From Trichopria drosophilae (lineage: Eukaryota > Arthropoda > Insecta > Hymenoptera > Diapriidae), in assembly GCA_030407085.1 (NCBI GenBank), contig CM059583.1, forward strand, positions 208,194,001 through 208,258,000: a DNA stretch of 64,000 bases, read 5' to 3'. The notes beneath the pieces are model-generated. The model saw nothing but the letters and a program-made list of their open reading frames with translations. It had not been told where the DNA came from and searched no databases. This document shows, in pieces, positions 1 through 11,554 of this stretch. The translations under genes were made by a program, and so were the position numbers. Positions within the stretch are counted from its first letter, which is position 1. Each line of letters opens with the position of its first letter.

Positions 1-239
1 GTGTAGCATTTATGCTACACCTTTTTGTAATTCATTATTTACATATTTAAGGTAATTATTAATTAATTTTGCTGCAATTTTTTGCTTCCTTACCTCAAGA
101 ACATGTTAGGAAACGTAAATAAATCAATATATTATTTTAAAAAATGAAACAAAGTGAAGAAATGGTGGATTTTTTACGGAAAATATATGTGGAGAAGAAA
201 GTCACTCAAATATGACGAGACTTGGGTACTCGGGGGGTT

Positions 240-1090
240 TCGGGGTCGCTGATTATGAATCTGACCTCAGATTTTCAAAATTCAAAATGACGGATCCAAT
301 ATGGACGATGTTACTGCAAAAATTTACTTAATCGACGTGAAATCGGGTGCTCGGGAGTTTTCGGGATCGCTGATTACGAATTTGGCCGCAGATTTTCGAA
401 ATTCAAAATTACGGTTCTGGGTGCACCTTAAAATCCCGACAAATAAAAAACAGACACTTCAAAAAACAGACACTTCAAAAAAAGACACTCAAATACAATA
501 CATTTCAATAAACAGACATTCAAGAATAAGAACCCGACGTTTCGACACCTCCGATTGATGGGTTCAAGACATTAAAAATGGGTTCACCTCAAAAACCCGT
601 CAAATCACAAAGCAGACACTTCAAAAACACGACATTAAAAAACTAGCCATTTAAAAATACAGACATTAAAAAACAAGACATGTAAAAAAAGCAGGTATTT
701 AAAAAAAAGACATTCAAAAGCCAGACATTTAAAAAACCGACTTAATTTTTAAATTTTTAAGTTTTTTTGAAATGACTCTATTTTGAATGTCTGTATTTTG
801 AAATGTCTGTTTTTTTATTTGTCGGGTTTTTGAGGTGCACCCACGGTTCTAATAAGGCCGACTGAAATATAGGGCGAATTTGAGTTGTTTTTACATTGCG
901 GTCGGCCATTTTGGATCCGCTATTTTGAATTTTGAAAATCTGAGGCCTGATTTGTAATCAGTGAGCCCGAAAACCCTCAATTTCACCTCGATCACTTAAA
1001 TTTTTGCAATTCCGTCGGCCATATTGGATCCGCCATTTTAAATTTTGAAAATAAGAATTCAGATTCGTAATCAGCGAAAGGGTTAAAGAA
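240..1090. repeat. Dispersed GTCGCTGATTACGAATC repeat, several units in both orientations
   Basis: Units near 244-305, 365-410 and 1200-1260 (+) and 903-965 and 1018-1075 (-) share GTCGCTGATTA, then CAGATTTTCAAAATTCAAAA and a TGGCGGATCC-like motif. Similar units recur at 4922, 7911, 8100 and 34273. At 1079-1086 the block ends GAAAGGGTTAA, like a piggyBac-type end, and in 7631-8238 the same unit lies inside a TTAA-flanked element. Confidence 0.65.
419..842. mobile_element. Foldback element, copy 1: GGGTGC ends, about 15-bp tandem units, 8-bp target duplication
   Basis: Starts GGGTGCACCTTAAAATCCCG and ends with its inverse, AGGTGCACCC. Flanked by ACGGTTCT on both sides (411-418 and 843-850). 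The interior is a string of short units of the type AAAACAGACACTTCA, reading ACAGACATT on the left half and the complement AATGTCTGT on the right, so the element folds on itself. No protein. It interrupts an older repeat that continues across the target site. Confidence 0.85.
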
Positions 1091-2258
1091 TTGTTCCAGC
1101 GCAGGGAGGGTAAAACATGACATAAAATTATATCTTCGAACCAAACATATTTATTTACGCGAAAAACAGTTGAAATTTGTTACTTGAGGTATTTTAAGTT
1201 ACTGATCATGAATCCGCCAACAAATATTCTGAATTCAAGATGGTGAATTCAATACGGCAGACCGAATTTATAAGAATTTACACGCACAAGATCAAATTGG
1301 GTATTTAGGGGTTTTCGATATCTCTCAATTACTAATTTTTGTCATCTTCTAAGTCACATAATTCAGGGTTTTATATTTAATGTAATAGCAAAGGGGATGT
1401 ATTTTTTCTTTAAATAATCAAATATAGGCTTTCATGATTGCATTTTTTCTGGTGGCATTTTACGAAAGTCCAGTTAAGTTGATTTATGGCAGAGATATCA
1501 GCTCAGAAATTTTCTAGAATCTTTTCCCACACAAAATAAAACTGTTGTAAACTAATCTCCATTCAGAACTTACTTACTTCTCCGCTGGTGCGTCGCTGAC
1601 TCCGAATCTCAAGTAAAAATATCCAAATTGGCTCATGATATCCTAACCTAAAAGTGCAAATCAACCTAAAATACGGAGTATTGGCTTTATTTGTTTTAGT
1701 AAAAAAACTATAAACATCATTGTAGGCTGTTAGCGGGACCCTTTTTATATTCAATTGACTTTTTAAACATTTGTTTTTTTCCGACATATTGCATTTTAAA
1801 ATTTTCATGTTTATGAATTTCTCTTTACCTGAGAACTCACTGCAAACACCTGATTTTGTCCCGCTGTATAGTTGATACTTGCACCAGGTACCTCATCTGT
1901 TTTGGACAAAAAAAGTTCATCCCCGATGCGACAAAAAAGTACAAAGTAGATGATTCTATTGGCTCAAATAATCGAAATCTTAATGGTAGAAAATCGTATA
2001 ATCCACCCCCCTCGTGCATTTTGTCATGAATTTAAAGTTCATTAGTGTTACAATGAAAAATCCTTTACATTATGCAAACCGATAATTCAACTATTACTGA
2101 ATGTTGGGATCTAATTATTTACGAAACTTTTATAAACAATGGGGTTTCGGGATTTGTTTACATTTTCGAACGTTGACTTCTTAATAGAATGAGACGGAGT
2201 ACATTAAGTGTATATACTGCATACTAAATAAAATTCAGTACAATTTAGAACTCGAATA
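1091..2258. other. Non-coding stretch, no recognisable gene
   Basis: AT-rich sequence with only short open frames lacking any domain. A further unit of the dispersed repeat is at 1200-1260. CCTAACCTAAAAGTGCAAA near 1645 resembles repeats at 53150-53170. Confidence 0.5.
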
Positions 2259-2523
2259 ATGTCTCATTACTGCAAATTGAATCATGTGTGTAGCCATGAA
2301 GAAAATAGAATCAAAATTTGTGCCTTATGTGGTAGAAAAATTATTTATCAACATATTTGTTTATAAACATAACAAAAAATCAAGAAGAGCTAATCCAGTG
2401 TTTTGTGAATAAAAGTTTTTCGAGGAAATTGTTCAATAATTAGGAAAACATATTAGAAAAGCGAAAACAAATGCAGTTGGTGACCTTTTGTGTCGCTGCG
2501 GCATGTGTGAAATTGCCAAATAA
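2259..2523 (+). pseudogene. Fragment of a Cys-rich, zinc-binding-type ORF
   Basis: From ATG at 2259 the frame reads MSHYCKLNHVCSHEENRIKI, then CALCGRKII, and soon stops. After a shift, 2473-2520 reads AVGDLLCRCGMCEIAK followed by TAA. CxxC and CxCxxC pairs separated by a short spacer resemble a family of transposon-linked invertebrate ORFs. I recall the pattern but cannot name the family with certainty. Not functional as it stands. Confidence 0.4.
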
Positions 2524-2810
2524 AAAAAGAACCACTCGATGAAAAAAAAAAGTCTTTAATAGTTGGTGAACCTTTTAATATATCGTGCATTTTTAATTCT
2601 AACAGCGGCTGTCAAGCAGATAATTTGTTTCAATCAACCGAAAATTGGTAGATAAATACTGCCTTCTTGTAGTTCACGCACTGAACGAATAAATGTTTTG
2701 AAACCCAAAAATCTAGAACCGAGAATACAATCACGACAAAAATAAGTAAGACAAGCTGTTTCTTCAATATTCAAGGAAAATTGTTCGTCTTAATGTTAAT
2801 ACATCACGAT

Positions 2811-2880
2811 GCCCCTGAAGAGGACCTCCAATGAGGTCGAAACGTTGGGCAAGACAATAAAAAATCCTTTTGGATATTTT
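2811..2880 (+). ncRNA. Hammerhead-core-like motif in a retroelement tail (copy 1)
   Basis: CTGAAGA (2815-2821), a stem ACCTC/GAGGT and GAAAC (2839-2843) match the CUGANGA-helix II-GAAA core of hammerhead ribozymes, which occur in the terminal repeats of Penelope-like elements. A cleavage-site strand was not identified, so activity is unproven. Confidence 0.35.
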
Positions 2881-3007
2881 TATTTTTTTCAAAAACTGTG
2901 TAGGCCATTATTTAATCCTTTATTGTAATTTTGACAGTTCATTTATAAAACTTAAATTACTATTCAAGGAAAATATTATTGCCGCTGCTTCGACTTCGTC
3001 GACATAT

Positions 3008-4291
3008 GAGGCGTCTCACAACAGAAATGGCTAAGTCCATTTTTTTCGAAAATTGAGTTATTCAGATATTCATATTTTTTAGTCTATTTTTTGTTATACT
3101 TCATTATAAAATGGACAAAAAATGTGCTTTTTCGTTTGTTTCTCGCATGTTAGAAAACTGATGCAAATCAAAAAACCGCTAAGTCCATTGAACGTGTTTA
3201 TTAAAAATGGCTAAGTCCAATGTTACTTTTAAGAATAAAATATACATGTACATTTATGAAAAAAAAAACACACACATTTCATAATTATATGCACATCCAC
3301 ACAAATACATACTCGTACGTACGCAATAATATGTATACACGTACATAATAATATACTATATTATTATCTATATACGTGTATACAATAAACGCGTATAATA
3401 TATTGTACGTATAAAATTTATAAATTTAATTTACTACATTTATATATTTTATAAATTTAATTTACTTGGATATATATACGTATTATGTTTATTGACAATG
3501 GATGTGCGAACTTCCGAGAATACAAACCGATACAAACTTTACTTTCGTCATCTACATTCTTTGCGTCTAAACCCTTTTAATCAAACATTTTGGTAAAAAT
3601 TGGAAATCACTTGAAAATTTAAGTTGGTATTTGTCATTGTTCACATCTAATAATTTTGATATAAATGAAGTAGACGATACAAATGAAGATGAAAGTGAAT
3701 AAATGGTTGTTTTGTTGAAATTTTATAAAATTGTTATATTGTTATATGTTAACCAATTATTTGATTAATTTTCTTATGTATATACGGCACTTAAAAATAA
3801 AATTTATTTAATGAATTATTAAAAAACTATGTTGATAAAAAAAAAGGTAACCATTTTTTGATAAAAACTAAAAGATATTTCTTTTAAATTTTTTTCCCTT
3901 AATAGTAATCATGAAAATACGCATTGTTATTACATTATTTTACAACTTTATAAATTGCAAATCTAAAATCGCTAAGGCCATTAAAATTTTTGAAACAAAA
4001 ATAGCTAAGTCATAATTTCAGATCAAAATGAGTTAAGTCCTTAAATTTTTTTTTCAAAAATAGCCAAGTCCAAAAGTCACACCAAAAGTCCATATTAAAA
4101 AATGACTTTTCTCTATAAAAAATCGATTTTTATTTTTGGGAATGCGTTCAAAAATCTTATTTTTCATGAGTGAATTGAACAGTTTATTGGTTAACAAGCA
4201 ATTTAGATACATTAAAGACATAGAGGTTTTTGTGTTTTTTTTTTCAAAACGTATTTATTGTGACTTAGCCATTTCTGTTGTGAGACGCCTC
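3008..4291. mobile_element. Non-autonomous TIR element with ATAT flanks (1284 bp)
   Basis: The 30-bp terminal inverted repeats are identical, starting GAGGCGTCTCACAACAGAAA, with ATAT on both sides (a possible 4-bp target duplication). The motif ATGGCTAAGTCCA from the terminus recurs inside, in variants near 3175, 3208, 3968, 4004, 4028 and 4058, on the same strand. No transposase frame. Superfamily not recognised. Confidence 0.8.
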
Positions 4292-6033
4292 ATATTCATT
4301 GATGTTTACAATGCAACTTATTATTTCCTTAATCATCTATATTATGTGCGCACTTCAACCTATCAAAAAATACATTTTACATTAAATTAACGTTCAATTT
4401 ATGAAAAATGCACTAAAAGGATCGGACACGATTTTCATTCATCAAGATATCATTTATTTGGGGTAAAAGGATTCAAACGCACTTTGTACCTTTTTACGGA
4501 ATCAGTGATGAACAATTGTTTTGTTAAAAACAGGCGTGCTATATTAAGAAGTATTCTAGGTTTTTTTAAAAGATGGATTGTAAACTGAACGGTACGTTTT
4601 TACTGCTTTTCACGTTTGTTTTTGTTTTCGCTGATTTTCCATTAAATGAAAGGCAAACTAAAACTTAGTATATAGAAATATAAAATCCCTTTCGCTAATA
4701 TACTGATGTATTTAATCTATTTTTGGTTCAAACTTTTTTACTTGTATGCGTTAATTTTATTTTAATTAATTATTATAATTAAGATTAATTAATTATTATA
4801 ATTATTACAACAGACCGTATCGCCCTTTTTACATGTATTTTCACATATCGAATTTACCAGGTTTGCGCGATAGTCCTTTCGCTTTTATGTTTTCTACGTG
4901 ATAATAATGTTCATAGATTTCTTGGGTCGCTGACTACGAACTTGATATCATAATTTTAAATTCAAAATTTGAAAAATTGAAGACGAGGATGGAAGGTGAA
5001 TAACCTGGGACGGTCACACTTCGAAAAAACAACATAACGATCATACTGGGTCCTAGGGTCCCAGAGCAGAAATCCATTCGTCATTCGTTCTGTACTTGAT
5101 GAAATGAATTCAAATTTGCACTGAAGTTAGTTTAAGGCCGGTTTTATGTAATGGAATACGTATTGTATGTTCATTTTATATTTTTAATGCAACAAAACTG
5201 TGGGTCAAAATCGTGAAGCAATGGTCACGTTGCGTCTTCCGAGCCCATTCAATATAAATTTTTGCACTAATCGACAGTTCTAGAGACACTAATGCAAAAC
5301 AGGCCTCGGGCAACACCCGTTGAGATATATTCAAACAACGACAGATGGCCTCTCATGAACCATTTCGAGTGGTGGTTGGAATGATATTGAGACGTACATT
5401 GTGCTCTGGGTCCACTAAACCCTCACTGACCGACCCGTTTTTGGTTGTAAAAGTTGTCTATATAACTGTAACGTCTACCGCCCAAATCGCAAAATGCCCA
5501 CTGGATTTGGAGTTAGGGAGTAAACAAAAATGAAAGAAACTTAGGTAGATCTGCAGACCTCGAGATCGTGCGAGATTGTGCTTGCTACCGGAATAAGAGC
5601 TGTAGATCAGTTTTCATGAAAATGAAGCTATTAAGCTCCCTAAGCTATTGAGCTTCCTAAGCCAGTAAATCTCTTAAATTTAGTATTTAGGTGCGGCATA
5701 GGCACTTGTTTTTTTAATGACCGTTAGAGAGAAACGGAAGCTACTAATTACATTTATTTTGCTATTTATATATTTATTTTCTATTTTTCGTGGCTTCACA
5801 CCGAACGCACAGATTAAATATTATTGTATTTATTTTAATTCCTTTGTCAAAGGACCGAAAATCCGGAGAAATATTCATTTTTTTTTAATTTCTTAATTCT
5901 AAACTGACTAAAATCACTTCGTGGCTTTTGCAAAAACAATTCTAAGTTCTAAAAGGGCTTAGAATGGGTTTTAAATAATACCATGTTTTCATTTCAAAAC
6001 CGATACTACAAACAAGTCTATTGAGTACTCATG
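4292..6033. other. Non-coding stretch with a dispersed-repeat unit
   Basis: No gene seen. 4745-4806 has a tandem AATTAATTATTATAATTA motif, 4922-4980 has one GTCGCTGA unit, and 5620-5665 repeats AAGCTATT(A/G)AGCT. Short open frames have no recognisable domain. Confidence 0.5.
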
Positions 6034-6120
6034 CCCGAGTAGAAATTTATTAGGGCCCTGAACAGGGCCTGACCAAAAGCGTTACACCCTAATCAAGGCC
6101 TGAACAAATTTCTGCTCGGA
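6034..6120. repeat. 87-bp hairpin repeat
   Basis: CCCGAGTAGAAATTTATTAG at the left pairs with the inverse of CAAATTTCTGCTCGGATG at the right, with GGGCCTGA-type inner steps. It lies directly before the surviving Penelope reverse-transcriptase sequence and may be a small insertion in it. Confidence 0.6.
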
Positions 6121-6825
6121 TGGGTTCTCTATTATTTCCAATTGTAGCTAATTTGGTGACTCATAAATAAATAAACTATTCAAACTGTCCTTTTTTCAAA
6201 AGATATGTTGATGATATATTGTTAGCATATCCTGAAAATGAAAAAGAAATGGGTTTGAATACCTTCTCTTGGAGAAGACAATGAATCTCAAGATAATATT
6301 TTATATCATAGAATATTATATGGATTTTATTTATTTAATATTATAAATTGGAGTACACTTGACACACACATATACAATAAATCAACTTTGTTATTCTAAC
6401 ACCTTCAATAGTTTTAAAATAATCCAAGGCTTCATCAATAGAATTATGTTTACAAAAGAAATGGAGGTTAATAATAAGATACACAGTTATGCGAGTCATT
6501 CGTAAAAGAAATGGTTTTATGTATACGGATTGTTACCATAAAGAAACCTAGTCTGGTACTAGACAGTAGATATCTTCACTTCACTTCGAATCATCCATTA
6601 CAATACAAAGAAAATATGATTCTAGGTCTTATTGATGGAGCAGTCAAATTAGCAGAAATAATGATCAGAGAAAAAAAAATTTAAAGATCGTCAGAAAAAA
6701 GTTAAGAGAAAATGGGTATCCCACACAAATTAAAGAAAATTGTATTTCTAACAAAGTACACCCATTCTATAATTCGTCGGAAAAAACCATGCATTGCAGA
6801 ATGATCACATCATAACACCTTCACT

Positions 6826-7421
6826 GTTAGAAATGTTGAGAAATTTCTGATACTTTTATATTACCGAAGTAACAACATTTTACTAAATCCTATAACCATT
6901 ACGTTATATTATCAGAAAATTACGAAACTGTAACAGAAATTTCAGAAGGAATCAGTGAAATTTCCTTCGGTCATAAAGGATTCTTCGGTCAACCATCAGT
7001 AGTTTATAACGAGTGTCATCCGAATATTGTTGAATTGTTGATTCTTATTAGTAGGAAGGTAATAAATAGATATATATCGTATTTTTTCTACCCTGATGCA
7101 CATCTATAAAACAGTGTTGTTTTTATTAAATTTTCTATTTTTAATAACAGGGTAGTCTTCGCCAAATAAAGGACAATAAATCATAGAAACACACAAAGAA
7201 AATATGATAAAGCAAACAAATTTTACTCCCCTTATACTATTCTGTTAATGTAATTGAAAATTCTGAAACTGTAACAAAATTTTCTGAAACATGTAACCGA
7301 AGCTTTTTACGGTTACCGTTTCCGAAATTTCTGTTCATGTTTCGTAAAATTCTGAAACAGTAACCGTAAAAAGCTTCAGTTACATGTTTCAGAAAATTGC
7401 TACAGAAATGTCTTACAGTGT
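6826..7421. mobile_element. Palindromic insertion within the Penelope-like remnant
   Basis: CACTGTTAGAAAT at the left edge and the inverse of ATGTCTTACAGTG at the right edge suggest inverted ends. Inside, 7278-7316 and 7361-7398 form near-perfect arms around GTAACCGTAAAAAGCTTC. Penelope coding matches stop before it and restart after it. Exact borders uncertain. Confidence 0.55.
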
Positions 7422-7630
7422 TCGATTCTCTACGTAAAAAGTGTCACTGAAAAACTGCAATATCGTCTTAAAAAAGAAGATATTAGATTTGTTACTAAAC
7501 AAGAACATATTAAACCCTATAAGACACACTTCCACCCACAAAAAAAAGTGCAGTGCTATCCATCAGATAGATTGTTCAGATTGTGACAAGATTTACATTG
7601 GTGAAACCGGAAGGAGACTTGAAACACGAA

Positions 7631-8238
7631 TTAACCCTTTCAGTCACAGCCGGACACCAGTGTCCCACCTAGATGCTTTCGATTTTTTAAGGTTTATGAA
7701 CGATAGTTATCGATTTCGATTCGGTTTTTTTGTTTCTGGCTTTCCTAAGACTCCAATAAGAGCTAAAAAAAAGTAATATTGTAGAATTATTTAAAATAAT
7801 TATTGTTATTAACAAGTTACTACCAAAAAAGGCGTAATCTTCAAAAGAAATACATGCCAGGAAGAACTAATGGCTATTTTTATCTGAAATTTGGTATGCC
7901 GGAGTTTTTGATGTCGCTGATTACGAATCCGGCGTCAGATTTTCAAAATTCAATATGGCCGACAACAATTTTGAGAAATTATGATTTTGTCTAATATTTG
8001 GTATATAGGGGTTTTTGATATCGCTGATTACGAATCCAAATATAAAAAAATCTTAAATATATATAAAAATATTAGCCAAATTCATTATCTTTCAAATTTT
8101 TGGTCGGTCATGTTGGATACGCCAGTTTGAATATTGAAAATCTGACACGGGATTCTTAATCAACAATCTGAAAAAATCAAGTATACGAAATTTCAAAAAA
8201 ATGACATGGCTGGAAAAATTCGTGACGGAAAAAGTTAA
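7631..8238. mobile_element. piggyBac-type MITE inserted in the Penelope GIY-YIG domain
   Basis: Left end TTAACCCTTTCAGTCAC and right end GTGACGGAAAAAGTTAA are inverted copies, with TTAA at both borders. Removing one TTAA and the element joins the two halves of the Penelope endonuclease frame. It contains GTCGCTGATTACGAATC repeat units (7911, 8020 and, inverted, near 8100), tying that dispersed repeat to a TTAA-targeting element. No transposase. Confidence 0.75.
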
Positions 8239-8469
8239 AGAACTTATGAAACGTTAAGAAGAAAAAAGAACGATATACAGGCTTAAATGTTCATCATATT
8301 CAAACCGGTCATAATTTCGATTATAGCAACGTAAAAATTTTAGCCACTGAAAACAATCATTTAAAGAGAAAAGAAGTGTTCATGGAAAAAGTTGTTACTT
8401 TTTAAGATTTTTTTATTTTTGAAAAAAAGTATGAATGAAAGTGTGCATTGAATAAGATATTTTGAAAAG

Positions 8470-8650
8470 GGTCTGCGCTTGCTCGACCTGGTGGTGACGA
8501 GATCGCTTTTCCCCTCTGCCAAGACGATCATCGCGCCGTTTCTTCTCCCTTCCGTCGATGAGATTTTCGGCGGTCAGTTGCATTTGCCAGGCAGTGGTTG
8601 CCTTCCGCGGCGGACGTTTCCTCTCAGTTTCGAAATTCATCGGGTTTCGT
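8470..8650. other. Isolated GC/CpG-rich island with open frames on both strands
   Basis: Sharply higher GC than its surroundings (for example CATCGCGCCGTTTCTTC and CTTCCGCGGCGGACG). Overlapping frames are open both ways, the - strand reading MNFETERKRPPRKATTAWQM. No domain recognised and no clear donor site. It may be a first exon or promoter of a gene reading leftwards, or a transferred fragment. Confidence 0.3.
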
Positions 8651-10752
8651 TTAAAAAGAAAAAAAGTTACCGTGCCGGATATAAATTTTGATAATTTTAT
8701 CTACGAAACAACGTACTTAGAAGGTATGTGGGGGTTCAAGTTGGATACTACCGCATTGTGTCGTATTGATTCTGTTTATTTATCATCTTGTCAACGTTTT
8801 TTGACACATGACAGTTGATGTTTTCATTAAATTTTAAGTAATATTGTGATTTATATCAGTTGCACCCATAAATAATATTAGAGAACTGTCTCAGTATTGT
8901 GTCGCCTTTTTTCTGTGATTTTTCTCTGATTTTTCGAGTTATGACTGTTAATGCTTTGAATTTCCCACTGCTAAATAATTTTGGAAGCATCTACCGATCA
9001 TTGTCTGATAAAAATAGACAGTGTACTAAATATCTTCATTAAAGTCTCACCACAGTTTTGTGGAGAGACACTTTGGCGCTATTTTTACGCAGTAAACATT
9101 TTTTAAGGAAAGTAATGAAATACTAATTAGGTCGTTAGTGCGTGTTCTTCAATAAAGCGGACTAGTTTATCCACGCGGATTTGGATTATTTATTTATCCA
9201 AAGAACTTCGTTTATTCCACTTTCATAGTACAACATATATCTTAACCCACTCCTTTGGATTTATAAGCACGCAGACGTTCGTAGTGTGGAGTTAAGTTTA
9301 TGTTGAGAACCAAAATGAATTATAATATTTCTACTGCTCGTAACGATACATGAATTTAGCTGTATATTAAAGAGGTATTAAAGATTTTTACATTATTTAA
9401 AAAAAAAACATTTTATTTTGTCTGATATTGATTAAAACATACCAAAAGAAAGATTTTGTTTCTCACAAATACGTTGCCAGTAAAACAAATGAAAATATAT
9501 TTATTTTGCGAACTTTATTGCTTTGAAAATAAGAATCTGGGACAAATTTAATATTGACAATAAGTTACGTGGAGTCCAAATTTATAGTTTTCCTGTTTAT
9601 TCATTCAGATACAATTGAATCTGGATATTCCTTGAATAATAAATTCACGAGAAGCTCATAAATGACACCAAATAATCATTGATTTAAGAAGTGACAATTG
9701 TAACGGGAAATCAGCAAATTGTAGCTGATTTAATCATTAACAAATTTTTTCATTAATTCTCAGTATACATATTTTCATGAAATGAATATAGCAAAGTACA
9801 TCGGGTCATCTTCGAGTTTTCAGACACTAAGTTATTTCGGTAGTTTCCATAACTAGAACGTTCTACGCCAACCTAGCAACCTATTTTTGAAATAATGTTT
9901 AATTTTTATTACCTCGAAAAGACATGATTTATACGTACAAATCGGATGTTAAATTTTAAAGTCAAATTTACTAAGTTTTAATCAGAAATGTTATGAAATG
10001 TTCCTACTTTCTTGATTTTCCAAATGTGGCATTTGATTTGTTTACACAATAATTCAGAATGATAAAAGTAAAAAATCAAATTTATTCTTGCTGGGAAAAT
10101 CTAAGAAAATCGGAAATTATTTCCTTTTATCGTTTATCAACGCTATTTTTCATATTATAATATTGAATCACACGGTCGAGAAATTCATTTTTAATATGTT
10201 CTTCATTCCCTAAAAAATTTGTGTTTTGTACATTGAGATGGGAGTCGAAGTGGGTTTCTATTTAAAACGGACAGTTAAAGAAAAGCGCCCCTCAATGTGT
10301 TAAGTAATGGTAGCGTTTTCCGTTACTTTATTATTACATTTTCCGGCAGATATATTTGACATTTCTTTCGGAAATATCATAATAAAAATGCGAAATGAAC
10401 ACCCCCATCGTAGATGTTTTGGATTCAATACATATTGTGAAATCAACGAATCGCCGGGTCGTCACCCTCTGCATTATGCACATGTGCACACGATTTTTTT
10501 AGTGAAAGAGGATTTCCTTTAAATAAGCACCCTTAGGGGCTGTAAACTTGACCGACCATCATCCATGTGGTACATCCTGCGCAACACTAACGTCGACGAT
10601 TCAAAGAAAACCCTAAAGTTGCTCTAAATATATTTCTTATTTTTTTCGTGTGTTCCGGTGTGTTTAAAAATCAGTTAAGAAAGATTTTGTAAGGCGATAA
10701 TTTAATATAAATATGTTGAATGTCTGATATCGTTGGCCCTGTATTCCATTAC
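8651..10752. other. Non-coding stretch, nothing recognised
   Basis: AT-rich with only short domain-free frames. I see no gene, tRNA, inverted-repeat element or long tandem repeat here. Confidence 0.5.
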
Positions 10753-11554
10753 TTAACCCTTTAAGTCCCAAATGTCCATAATTTGCACACCGATTTCAGC
10801 ATCGGTTTATTTATTCAATCATAATTTTTTAAAAATGCAAACTTCAATATCCGATTAGCTTGGTGCTACTGAAATTTTCAAGAAATGTCGTTTACCACAT
10901 TTTTGTTACAAACATATTGAAAAAAAACTCGATTTTTAGCTACAATTTTTTTTAAATGCATTTTTAATTATGGTACCTGTTTCAGATCGTCTTTTAACAT
11001 ATCAGAAACGTTTTGCCGATTTTTTTACTTCAAAATTATACATTCACATATTTTGATTAATTTTATTTTACATTTCAAAATGGCGTCTGAACCTTGAAAA
11101 TGGTTGAAATTGCTATTATTTCGAATCTGCTAGGTTTTCTTTGTAGAAGAATCGTACAAATAATTGCAATTTCATAATTTTCAAAAACTTTCAACGGTCG
11201 GACGCCATTTTGAAATGAAGAACAAAATAAATCAAAATATGTGAATTTATAATTTTGAAGTAAAAAAGTCGGGAACATGTTTCTGATAGGTTAGAAGGTG
11301 AACTGAAACGGGTATCATAGTTACAGCTGCATTTAAAAAAAAATTGTGGCTAAAAAATCGCGTTTTTTTTCAATATTTTTGTAAAAAAATGTGTGAAAGG
11401 TCATTTTTTGAAAATTTCAGTAGCTCCAATCGACTGAGCGACCTCAAAACTAGTCGGATATAGATGTTTCCATTTTTTAACATTTTTATGGTATAAATAA
11501 AACGATGCTGAAATCCGTGTGCAAATTGTGCACATTTGGGACTTAAAGGGTTAA
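10753..11554. mobile_element. piggyBac-type MITE, nearly full-length palindrome (802 bp)
   Basis: TTAACCCTTTAAGTCCCAAA at the left and its inverse TTTGGGACTTAAAGGGTTAA at the right, with TTAA target sites at 10753 and 11551. Arms of more than 300 bp are inverted copies meeting near 11085 around AAATGGCGTCTGA. Non-coding; relies on a piggyBac-like transposase elsewhere. Confidence 0.88.

Larger units (their letters stand above)
6121..8395 (+). mobile_element. Penelope-like retroelement remnant (RT and GIY-YIG), interrupted by two MITEs
   Basis: Broken frames give PIVANLV, the reverse-transcriptase motif RYVDDILLAYPENEKE (YVDD codons at 6204-6215), and KPSLVLDSRYLHFTSNHP (from 6544). Further on come LYVKSVTEKLQYRLKKEDI (near 7430) and the GIY-YIG endonuclease DCDKIYIGETGRRLETRI (to about 7632). 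After a TTAA element, the endonuclease resumes at 8239 and reads HNFDYSNVKILATENNHLKR near 8300. These are the RT and C-terminal GIY-YIG of Penelope-like elements. Stops and frameshifts make it inactive. Confidence 0.85.

Noticed and set aside
2811..2850. Proven hammerhead ribozyme
   Set aside because: Only the core boxes and helix II are visible. GCCC before the core pairs with GGGC after it, which is not hammerhead topology, so it is listed only as core-like.
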